Positions 31,760-39,620 of a stretch of DNA of 64,000 nt are shown piece by piece. The DNA lies in NCBI RefSeq assembly GCF_002159945.1, contig NZ_NFJQ01000006.1, positions 62,001-126,000 of the forward strand, written 5' to 3'. Position numbers and translations under genes: made by a program. The notes under the pieces were generated by a model. The model had not been told where the DNA came from. It did no database searches and worked only from the letters and a program-made list of their open reading frames with translations. Position 1 is the first letter of the stretch; each line of letters opens with the position of its first letter. Source of the DNA: Cloacibacillus sp. An23 (GTDB lineage Bacteria > Synergistota > Synergistia > Synergistales > Synergistaceae).

Positions 31760-33349
31760 ATGGACAAAACATTTTACGGAAAACAGGGAGCGAGTGAGCT
31801 GAAGCAATACGAGCTGCGTGAATTGAAAAGGGAATACGGAGATAAGGAACTTTTCAGGATGCTGGCGGCGCGCGCGCGTCTCGAGCCGTCGGAGGTGCTT
31901 GAGAGCCGCGGCATGGACGCTCAGGAGGCGCGCGCGTTGGTGACGGAGCCGCAGGCGGAGCTTTTTTCATTCGACCACGATACGACGTCGGAGTCGCTGG
32001 CCGAGCTGGTCATCGGGATACTGCGTATAAAAGATGGCGAGCGCGTCGCGGATCTGTGCTGCGGGAGCGGGGCCTTCCTCATGCGCGCGGCGCGCGAGGC
32101 GCCGGGGGCTTCGTTTCGCGGGATAGAGCTTGACGAATGGCTGGCAGAGGCGGCGAGGACCAGGCTCTCGCTCGTCGCGCCGGGGCGTGCGGAAATATCG
32201 TCCGGAGACGTGTTCGAAGCGCCGGAAGAAAAATACGACAAGATATACTGCGAGCCACCCATCGGCCTGCGCTTCAACGAGGAACGACGCGGCGCGGACT
32301 TCATGCTGCGCGAGCTGCCGTGGATAAAGACGCTGCGCCGCGCGAGCCACATATCGGGCTGCTGGAGCTACGTCTGCAAGGTCATCTCGTCCTTGAAGGA
32401 GGGGGGGCGCGCCGTCTGCGTCATGGCGGGCGGTCCTCTGTGGAACAGCTTCGACGCTCCGGTGCGCGGGCATCTCGTGCGCGAGGGGCTGATAGAGGCC
32501 GTCGTCTCTCTGCCCGGAGGCATGACCTCGTATCCCGCGCCCTCCGTCACGCTCGTCGTGATAAAGCGCGGCTGCGACGGCGTAATCATGGCGGATGCGA
32601 GCTGCATGGAGGCGTCGGGCCGCCGCAGGAAGAAGCTCGGCAGGGAGCAGATAGACGAGATTCTCGCCACGCTCTCCGGCGGCGGGCACGGTAAGCGCGT
32701 CTCCGCGGAGGAGATGGAGCGCGGAGGGTGGCGGCTCGTTCCCGAGCGCTACATGCCAGCGGATGAAGAGCCGGGCGAATACGCGCGCCTCGGCGACATA
32801 GCCGCGATAACGCGCGGCGCGATGATGGGGACGCGGGAGTTCGAGGCGCTCAGCGGAGGCGAGCCGGCATACAGCGTCATAAACTACGCGGACATATCAG
32901 ACGGCCTGCTATCGGACGGGCTCGGCCGCATATCGAAGCTGCCGCCGAAATATCTGGACTGCCTGCTGCGCGACGGCGACATCGTAATATCGAAGATAGG
33001 AGATACGCCGCGCAGCGCCGTGATACGCGGCCTCGGAGACACAAAGATGATACCGAGCGCCAATTTCTACATAATAAGGATAACAAAGCCTGGCTTTGAC
33101 CCGTACTACCTGAAAGCCTACCTCGAAAGCGCGCGCGGGCAGAAGGCCCTCGCGATGCTCTCGACCGGAACGGCGATAAAGACCCTCTCAGCCTCGGCCC
33201 TCAAGGAGCTTCGCGTGCCGCTCGCGCCGGAGGAGGAAATGCGGAAAACGGCGGAAAACTACCGCACTGCCGAGGACGAGCTGCGCGCGGTCAAAGCCAG
33301 AGAAAAAGAGATAAAAGCGGCGATGTCGTCGCTCTTCGACAGGAAATAA
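31760..33349 (+). CDS. Solitary N6-adenine methylase/specificity fusion with altered motif IV
   Basis: This 529-aa protein has an N-terminal helical segment, a Rossmann SAM domain with motif I ADLCCGSGAFLMRAA (about residues 95-110), and the motif IV position reading YCEPPIG instead of (N/D)PP(F/Y). A C-terminal region (about 345-529) resembles a half HsdS target-recognition domain (ARLGDIAAITRG... LRDGDIVISKIGD... LSTGTAIKTLSASALKELRVPLAP). No nuclease gene is adjacent. It may be an orphan methylase or a catalytically altered DNA-binding protein. The transcript appears nearly leaderless. Confidence 0.82.
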   Translation: MDKTFYGKQGASELKQYELRELKREYGDKELFRMLAARARLEPSEVLESRGMDAQEARALVTEPQAELFSFDHDTTSESLAELVIGILRIKDGERVADLCCGSGAFLMRAAREAPGASFRGIELDEWLAEAARTRLSLVAPGRAEISSGDVFEAPEEKYDKIYCEPPIGLRFNEERRGADFMLRELPWIKTLRRASHISGCWSYVCKVISSLKEGGRAVCVMAGGPLWNSFDAPVRGHLVREGLIEAVVSLPGGMTSYPAPSVTLVVIKRGCDGVIMADASCMEASGRRRKKLGREQIDEILATLSGGGHGKRVSAEEMERGGWRLVPERYMPADEEPGEYARLGDIAAITRGAMMGTREFEALSGGEPAYSVINYADISDGLLSDGLGRISKLPPKYLDCLLRDGDIVISKIGDTPRSAVIRGLGDTKMIPSANFYIIRITKPGFDPYYLKAYLESARGQKALAMLSTGTAIKTLSASALKELRVPLAPEEEMRKTAENYRTAEDELRAVKAREKEIKAAMSSLFDRK

Positions 33350-33560
33350 CCAAAGGCCCCGATACGGGGCGCGACCGCGGGCGCTTCTCGCAAATTTTAC
33401 GCGCAGCGCCCGTACCTTCCCCTCATCCATAGATTCGCGAAACGAGCATAGAAGGCGCGGCGGACGAAAGCCGCGCCGCGGGCACGACGTGCGCCGGAAT
33501 TTTCCGAAGGCGCGCGGGACGGTCCGGCGCGCCCGAAAATTCGAAAGGAGAGGACAAGGC

Positions 33561-34172
33561 ATGATAATCAACATCCACGACATCTGTGAAAACGGGAACA
33601 GCGAACTTTACAAATGGCTCAAAGCCAACGCCGGCGGCGAAATATACTCGCCGGATCTCGAATACGGGCGCTACGACCCGCGCGCGACATTCGAGCGCCT
33701 CTCGTCGCGCCGCAATATGTACGAAAAGCTTGCGAAGGGGAAGGACGACCCCGTCCGTGTGGTCGCCTCGGGCTACGGCGGCTTCTTCGGACACATGCTC
33801 CACATCGTGCGTTACCAGATGCAGACCATACTGATAGACCCTCTGCTCATCCCCTTCGCGCCGATGCGCCTCCACAGCTCGTACAGCGGCCGCGAGGCGA
33901 TGGCGCGGCTAATGACTGACGGCTTCTTCGAATGGGAATACGGCTTCGGAGCGAACCTCCACGTGATATGCACGGCGGGCCGCGACGGCAGGGCCTACGA
34001 GGAGCAGATACGGTGCGTCCTGCCCGACGGCTTCAAAAACTATTACAGGGTAAAGTCGGCGGGCGACCTCGGCGGCGAAACGGGCGAAATACTCAAAAAG
34101 CTGCTGAACGAGCCGCCCGTGCGTATAGAGTACATCGACCAGACGGACGTCATCCCCGGCTGGGAGGATTGA
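33561..34172 (+). CDS. Unknown protein, possible degenerate alpha/beta hydrolase
   Basis: This 203-aa soluble protein has VRVVASGYGGFFGHML followed by QTILIDPLLIPFAPM. The order (glycine-rich elbow, then a strand ending in a small loop with Pro) resembles YqiA-type esterases (VVGSSLGGYY...NPAVRP), but the residue at the nucleophile position would be Gly, not Ser. The match is by eye and tentative. GGAG lies 10 nt before the ATG. It is the first of three consecutive unknown genes. The 33350-33560 gap holds a GCCCCG/CGGGGC hairpin and no gene. Confidence 0.7.
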   Translation: MIINIHDICENGNSELYKWLKANAGGEIYSPDLEYGRYDPRATFERLSSRRNMYEKLAKGKDDPVRVVASGYGGFFGHMLHIVRYQMQTILIDPLLIPFAPMRLHSSYSGREAMARLMTDGFFEWEYGFGANLHVICTAGRDGRAYEEQIRCVLPDGFKNYYRVKSAGDLGGETGEILKKLLNEPPVRIEYIDQTDVIPGWED

Positions 34173-34188
34173 AAGGAGAGTGAAAGCG

Positions 34189-34839
34189 GTGCCGTTCAAC
34201 CAGAAATACGGATGCGTGCGGATAGGGAACAAAAAATTTGTGATTTCAGGCGGCGGCGTGACGCCGGCACAAACGGACAGCGTGGAGGAAAGCGCCGAAG
34301 CGCTTTGCAAAGAGCGCCGCGCGCGCGACAGGGAGCATTTCTTCGGCAGCTTCGCCCGCTTCTGGGAAAAGCGTGCCGAAATAGCGGCCAGGCCGGAAAT
34401 ATACGGGATAACCCCGCTTTTCTCCGGCCTATCCCTCGCCTACGCCGGCGGCGGGCCGCTCAGCCTCGGAATGCTGCTTGAGCTCTGGGCCGCGGGCGAA
34501 TGGCGCGTCCCGTGCCCCGGCTGCGGCGAACGGATAAACGGGCGCGCGGAAAACTTCGCCGCGCTCTGGCGGCCCGCGAAAGACCTTCTCGCGCGCGCCG
34601 AAGTCAAAAATGTGGGGAAAAGCGAAAAAAGGCCGCCGCGCCCGCGCGAGGACTTCCGCGCTCTCTCGGCCCGCTGGCTCAGGGACTACGACGAAAAAAG
34701 CGAAGCCGAGCTGAAACGCGCCGCCGCGGAACGCAAAGCGCGGAAAGAGGCGGAACGCGCCCGCGCGCTCGAAGCTGAGCGCAAAAAATACGCGGCGCTC
34801 GGGCTTTCGGCCCCCCCCTGCCCACGGAGACGGCGCTGA
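34189..34839 (+). CDS. Unknown protein with Cys pair and charged C-terminal helix, apparently frameshifted
   Basis: This 216-aa frame contains a single CPGCGER zinc-knuckle-like motif and a long Lys/Arg/Glu/Ala helix. It ends abnormally (PPCPRRRR) just after an eight-C tract (34811-34818). In the frame entered by a -1 shift at that tract the sequence continues LPTETALKMLENIKEEAE and stops at 34872-34874, overlapping the next gene's ATG as a typical ATGA junction. The intact product would have about 228 residues. GTG at 34189 is preferred (GGAG 10 nt upstream); GTG at 34180 is possible. Confidence 0.7.
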   Translation: MPFNQKYGCVRIGNKKFVISGGGVTPAQTDSVEESAEALCKERRARDREHFFGSFARFWEKRAEIAARPEIYGITPLFSGLSLAYAGGGPLSLGMLLELWAAGEWRVPCPGCGERINGRAENFAALWRPAKDLLARAEVKNVGKSEKRPPRPREDFRALSARWLRDYDEKSEAELKRAAAERKARKEAERARALEAERKKYAALGLSAPPCPRRRR

Positions 34840-34870
34840 AAATGCTGGAAAACATCAAGGAGGAGGCGGA

Positions 34871-35554
34871 ATGAGAAAAATCAGAAAAGAAAAGACGATA
34901 CTGGACAGGAGCATGAAAATCCGTAAAAAAATATTCTTCGAAGCGAAGCACGACCTACGTATGCGGCGTTGGACCGAAAATGCGGAATGGTACACGGACA
35001 TGCCCCTCGACCTCTACGACATGTGCGGTGTGATAGACTTTGTGGACATACTCTTCCCGTCGAAGAAGTACCGCAAAATCAACTACTATGCGCATCTCCG
35101 CACCGCCGAAAAAACGGCGCAGATACTCCTGACACACGTCATGGAGGAGATGACGGCCCGGCTGCTCGGATATGAGAATTACAGGGAATACTGCGGAAAG
35201 AACGGCAAAAACGGCGCGAAGCCCGCGCCTCGTGAGCTTGAAGGGATGTCCTTCTACGAAATACTCTACACAAAAATCTGGCCCGAGGTCGAGCCGGAGA
35301 TAAAGACGTACACGCCGCCGGTCTACGGCTGCATGGAGCTCTCTGCGGACAGGTACTGCCTCACACTGACGAAGACGTTGAACTGCGTAGACTTCGGGAT
35401 TTGCGATTACATGTTCATAGACAACTTCGTCAACGGCTTCATAGAAGACGGCGAAAAAATAGAAAACCGAGCACGTGAAGAAAACCTCTTCACCCCCAAC
35501 TGGAGGCTGCTCAAAATGGCCATAGACTCTGAAGCGAAATCGTATCTGAGATAG
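34871..35554 (+). CDS. Unknown protein, third gene of an unrecognised operon
   Basis: This 227-aa soluble protein is basic at the N-terminus (MRKIRKEKTILDRSMKIRKK) and rich in Tyr, Asp and Trp later (DMPLDLYDMCGVIDFVDILF; DFGICDYMFIDNFVNGF). No motif that I know is present. AAGGAGGAGG precedes the ATG, which overlaps the reconstructed stop of the previous gene, so the two are translationally coupled in the intact frame. Confidence 0.72.
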   Translation: MRKIRKEKTILDRSMKIRKKIFFEAKHDLRMRRWTENAEWYTDMPLDLYDMCGVIDFVDILFPSKKYRKINYYAHLRTAEKTAQILLTHVMEEMTARLLGYENYREYCGKNGKNGAKPAPRELEGMSFYEILYTKIWPEVEPEIKTYTPPVYGCMELSADRYCLTLTKTLNCVDFGICDYMFIDNFVNGFIEDGEKIENRAREENLFTPNWRLLKMAIDSEAKSYLR

Positions 35555-35669
35555 CACCGGGCGCAATACGGCAAAACCGCCCTGCTCAGCGCGGCGGGGC
35601 GGTCTATGTGCGATTTTCAAAGGCAAATCACAATAAGGAGGAATCACAGAGAGTAACAGAAAGAAAAAG

Positions 35670-35690
35670 GAGATAGAAGAAATGGCATAG
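35670..35690 (+). other. Orphan ribosome-binding site and two-codon reading frame
   Basis: AGGAG followed 9 nt later by ATG GCA TAG (35682-35690) lies at the junction with the AT-rich insertion. It looks like the truncated beginning of a gene. The rest of the 35555-35768 gap has an ACCGCCC/GGGCGGT hairpin and nothing else that I can identify. Confidence 0.35.
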
Positions 35691-35768
35691 TGAATCTGCG
35701 GGCATCAACCGTATTGTCCTCAGAAGAAAACAATATACTATACAACCTCGACTAGTATGGATTTCCGA

Positions 35769-38381
35769 TCATAAATCCATTAGTGAATCAAAGCCATTCA
35801 AACGAATCTCTCTGTCCGCATGCGACATGCATTCCATCGCACGCATAAACATTTTTCCTGCATCTATCGTAGTTTGGACCATACTCCAATCATCTGGTAT
35901 AGGGATAAGCATTTCCTGAATATGGAGGGGTTGTAAATGTTGCTGTACAGATCCATACTCATCTAATAACATGAGTGATAATGCCGTAGAAGATGTAAAA
36001 TATGCAAGAAGATAAGCTCTCAATGTTGGATCCTTAACTCGAACACGAACAAGATCATCACTTACAATATAATTTTCTGCCAAATCTTTTGTTGCATAAG
36101 TTACCTTGCCAATCGTTCCTGAACGAGAAATTAAAATATCTCCTTCTTGTATTTTTAACAAAGCAATGGACTGCTTTTGCTGTGCAGTCGCCTTTTTTAT
36201 ATCTAACCACTTTATCGTAAATCGTCTTAACTCCAAAGCCGCATTGGCAGTCAAATATGGTACAAGCCCAGACGTGTCATCTGGATTATCAATCTTAATA
36301 TTAGCAGAATTCCAACGTGGGCCAATGTATATACGTATTCCAGCTTCAAGTTGACCGATTGTTGTTGTTGCCCAATTATTCATATTGTCAAAAGCAAGAA
36401 CACGATCCAGAGCGGCATTCAACTTGGGAGAATAATGTTGAGGATTAATATTGATGTGATCCTTAATGTCGCTTTTTTTGATGGAAAAGATGTATTCTGA
36501 TTTTTTGTGTTCTTTGCCAGATATAAAATCGAGATAGGCATCTGCGATTTCATCTAGGTCATGGTTTAATATACCTGTGCTGTTGCCATTCCCGTCAAGG
36601 ACAAAGACAGAATTTCCCTTGGAATCCTGACCGATTCTTTGTGACATTGCCATAAAAATATTATATTCATCTCTAGGTGTTTTACCTTTTTGAGGCTTTC
36701 TCAAGATTAAAACGCAAGTTCTTACACCAGTATCTGGCTGGAAAGTATCTTTATGTAGTGTAACAACGCCAGATAATTCACATCTTTCCAGAATCCATTC
36801 CCTGTATGCTTCATAGCTGACATTATCTAAAATTCCTTTTGGTAAAACAATACCAATCCGCCCACCTGGTTTCAACCAATCTATGCACCTTTCTATAAAC
36901 AACAATTCAGGTGCTTGGTGTTGAAGGATATCTTTATCATCTACAGAAAAAACAAAGCTTCCATTGCTGTTTTTTTTATAGCTATGTCCAAAATAATAAT
37001 TTTTTAAGATAGACCGATCTGAAATCTGAGAGTCAATTTTTTGACCAGAAAATGGCGGGTTTGTAGCAATTACGGACGGGGCATTGCTTTTTCCTTGGGC
37101 ACATCTTGAGACAATCCACGGATCTAACTTAGAATAGAGACCAAGTGAATTCCCTCGTGTCATCCCAGATTGACCGTCGCCCGTTAAGATCATAGCGCAT
37201 TTTGCAATTTTTACCAATCGAGCCGCAATCTCTACAAGATAAACACTGTCTTTGATGGTATTTAACAGACGATCTCTCATTGGTGAATTTGGTTCAGTTC
37301 TTGATAGCACTTTTCTTCTTAAATACCGGAAAATACTTGTTGCAAATCCGCCACTTCCACCTGCAGGGTCTAAAGTGTGTTCGCCTATTTCTGGGGCAAG
37401 CATTTTTACTATCATGTCCACCACTAAGCGATTGGTAAAAAACTGTCCCTGTTGCCGTTTCAAATTAATGTGAGTAAACTGCTCATAGGTTTCCCCCATA
37501 AGATCCCAATCATCAGCGTCATCGTTTCTCGCTGCAAGGCTCCAGTTTTTTAAAACGCCAATAGCTTCTGCAATGCAATCATCTCCCACTTGAATCTTTT
37601 CGTATGAATCAAAAACATCTGGGTACTGATCAGCATATTCTCTAAATAATTTTTGAATTTCTGAAGCAGCATGTTTTCGTCCCTCCGCAGTATGAAAATC
37701 ATTTTCAGTTATCCAAAAACGTGGAAATTCACCAGGGGTAGTCTCATCTTGAATTTTTGCAAGAAGAATTCTTACCATGTCCATTGCAAGGTCAAAATCC
37801 TCATTTTCCATTCCACGACCATAAAGCTTGTTATGGCATGCTGAAAGAAGAAATCTTACATTACGTGGTCTTGGCAAACTACTTTTGCTGGGGATAGAAT
37901 CGTTGCCATACCAACTTTCACGATATCGTGGGAGCGAGAGGATCTCATCTAGCCCAACTTCTACGCCTGGTTTCTTTTTATATACGCTAATGCCAGTTCC
38001 GTTTGTCCAAACTCCTCCGATAGCTGAGGTGTTAAAAATATATGAGACTAATTGTGCATATCCTTCAGTTGCATTTGGTTTTTTGCATTCTACGACAAAC
38101 AAAATATTCCCTTGGTCTTTTTCAAGACAAGCTCTTTTTGATGTGTAAACGACAATATCTGCCCTTATCTCAGAACCATCATTAGTACTAAGTATTTTTT
38201 TAGAGCCCTGTTGTATTGGAACTTCCTTTGCTATATTGGCTTTTGGATAGCCATAATCGAACTGTAAGATATTTATAAAACGCTGACGAATCCGTTCTTC
38301 TGGCGTGTCTTTGATTACTTTCCCAGATAAAACATCAATTATGTCGCCATTTTCATTAAAATTCACTTCTGTTATTTCCAT
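35769..38381 (-). CDS. Single-chain restriction-modification enzyme (nuclease-methylase-specificity fusion)
   Basis: This 870-aa protein combines three parts. Residues 1-160: HsdR-N-like PD-(D/E)xK nuclease with EIRADIVVY, ILFVVECKKP and the QLVSYIFNT follow-on motif. Residues about 250-640: HsdM-type N6-adenine methylase with GQFFTNRLVVDMIV, LDPAGGSGGFATS (motif I) and ATNPPFSG (motif IV). Residues about 650-870: one HsdS-like target-recognition domain (LTANAALELRRF, EGDILISRSGTIGKVTYA, GSVQQHLQPLHIQEMLIPIP). It thus resembles type IIG/type I-like enzymes without a translocase. GAGGTG lies 5 nt before the ATG. Its strong AT bias differs from all neighbours, indicating horizontal acquisition. 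Confidence 0.9.
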   Translation of the reverse strand: MEITEVNFNENGDIIDVLSGKVIKDTPEERIRQRFINILQFDYGYPKANIAKEVPIQQGSKKILSTNDGSEIRADIVVYTSKRACLEKDQGNILFVVECKKPNATEGYAQLVSYIFNTSAIGGVWTNGTGISVYKKKPGVEVGLDEILSLPRYRESWYGNDSIPSKSSLPRPRNVRFLLSACHNKLYGRGMENEDFDLAMDMVRILLAKIQDETTPGEFPRFWITENDFHTAEGRKHAASEIQKLFREYADQYPDVFDSYEKIQVGDDCIAEAIGVLKNWSLAARNDDADDWDLMGETYEQFTHINLKRQQGQFFTNRLVVDMIVKMLAPEIGEHTLDPAGGSGGFATSIFRYLRRKVLSRTEPNSPMRDRLLNTIKDSVYLVEIAARLVKIAKCAMILTGDGQSGMTRGNSLGLYSKLDPWIVSRCAQGKSNAPSVIATNPPFSGQKIDSQISDRSILKNYYFGHSYKKNSNGSFVFSVDDKDILQHQAPELLFIERCIDWLKPGGRIGIVLPKGILDNVSYEAYREWILERCELSGVVTLHKDTFQPDTGVRTCVLILRKPQKGKTPRDEYNIFMAMSQRIGQDSKGNSVFVLDGNGNSTGILNHDLDEIADAYLDFISGKEHKKSEYIFSIKKSDIKDHININPQHYSPKLNAALDRVLAFDNMNNWATTTIGQLEAGIRIYIGPRWNSANIKIDNPDDTSGLVPYLTANAALELRRFTIKWLDIKKATAQQKQSIALLKIQEGDILISRSGTIGKVTYATKDLAENYIVSDDLVRVRVKDPTLRAYLLAYFTSSTALSLMLLDEYGSVQQHLQPLHIQEMLIPIPDDWSMVQTTIDAGKMFMRAMECMSHADREIRLNGFDSLMDL

Positions 38382-38581
38382 TGTTTCACCTCAGACACAC
38401 TGGAACTAGATTTATCTACATACATAAAGGTTAATATCTTTAATTTAATTGACAGTAATTGACAGAAAAATTTATTGAACATTATACATTTTATCTTTTA
38501 ATGAATCACGTAAAACAGGTTCGTGACAGCTTAAAAAAGTTATATGATGCTACCCTTTGTAAGCAATAAATATTATATATA
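38382..38581. other. AT-rich intergenic stretch at the insertion boundary
   Basis: It contains the direct repeat TTGACAG-TAA-TTGACAG (near 38450) and an inverted repeat TCACG-N10-CGTGA. No open frame of note and no tRNA or recombinase site is seen. Confidence 0.4.
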
Positions 38582-39094
38582 TTATTCTTTCCACGTTGAT
38601 TCAAACACAAATTTCTCTCCAACTTTGCCATGTTTATCTTTATTTTCCCCCGCATACCCAATCACGGCGATTCCTGCGCATTCCACGCCTTCGGGTAGAT
38701 TCAGCGCGGCGCGGACTTGGGGTTCCTTGGCGGCGCGGCGGTAGACTCCGTACCAGAGCGCGCCGAGGCCGAGGGCTGTTGCGGCTATCTGGATGTTTTC
38801 AAGCGCCGCCGCGCTGTCTTCAAGCCAGCCTGTGCCGCCAGTGTAACCGCGCGTGTCGGCGCAGACGGCTATCGCCCACCGGCCCTGCTCGAAGGGCTGC
38901 TTCTGGTCTATCGTTTCGGCGAGCTTCGCCATGTCATGTTTGTCCATGAGGATGAAGCGGACGGGGCGGAGGTTCATCGCGCTCGGCGCGGCGGCCGCGG
39001 CGTCCACGAGCTGCATCGCCGTCTCTTTCGTCACGGGCTCTTGGGTGAATTTTCTTATGCTTCTGCGTTTCATTATCGCTTCTATGGCGGTCAT
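38582..39094 (-). CDS. Nitroreductase family protein
   Basis: This 170-aa FMN-dependent NADH oxidoreductase has RRSIRKFTQEPVTKETAMQLV, AAAAAPSAMNLRPVRF and GLGALWYGVYRR, all typical of the family. The physiological substrate is unknown. GGAG is followed 9 nt later by the ATG. Codon use turns AT-rich over the last 20 or so codons, where the insertion boundary lies. Confidence 0.92.
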   Translation of the reverse strand: MTAIEAIMKRRSIRKFTQEPVTKETAMQLVDAAAAAPSAMNLRPVRFILMDKHDMAKLAETIDQKQPFEQGRWAIAVCADTRGYTGGTGWLEDSAAALENIQIAATALGLGALWYGVYRRAAKEPQVRAALNLPEGVECAGIAVIGYAGENKDKHGKVGEKFVFESTWKE

Positions 39095-39620
39095 GCTTTC
39101 CGTCTCCTTCTCGGCGTTTTGTTAAAAATCGCGGCGAGCGCGTTTTTGCGCGCCCGCCTTCAGTTTATCTATTTTATAGCGTGCTCGTTGAAAAACAAAT
39201 AGCGCGCGGCGCGGTCGAAAACGCGGAGGGCGGATAAAACGCCGCATTTGACGAGAACCGGCGGAATCCGGCGCTTTTTTCGTCTCCGCCATGCTCTTGC
39301 AGTCTAACGAACGGAACGCCGCTGTAGTAAAAAACCGCATCTCGCGAGCGCCGCGGCGGCGGCTCGAGCCATAGCCGCCTTGTGCTTCTAAGGCCGTCCG
39401 TATTGCCAAAGCGGCGATGAAATTCAAAATTATATCCGTTGGGGCGCACAAGACTTTGCGTCAGACACGAAATGACGATGAGGCGCGCCGCCATTCTTTG
39501 GCGGTTAAACATCTACGGCTGCGCGCTGCTCCGCCGGCGCGGACGGCGCGCGGCGCTGAAAGTCGGAACTATGATATGCGGCCGTTTTCTTAAATAGTCG
39601 AGATGGTATATGAGCGCGCG
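39095..39620. other. 526-bp gap without a recognisable gene
   Basis: Only short unconvincing frames are present. A CCGG-N6-CCGG hairpin followed by six Ts lies near 39260-39285 on the plus strand, and a GCCGCC/GGCGGT hairpin near 39490. It may be degraded coding sequence. Confidence 0.4.

Noticed and set aside
35769-38581. Transposon or prophage carrying the restriction enzyme
   Set aside because: No transposase, integrase, terminal repeats or tRNA attachment site is visible at the edges.
39122-39451. 109-codon minus-strand frame between nitroreductase and recQ
   Set aside because: No SD, no family resemblance, Arg-rich random-like composition; a plus-strand T-run hairpin lies inside it.
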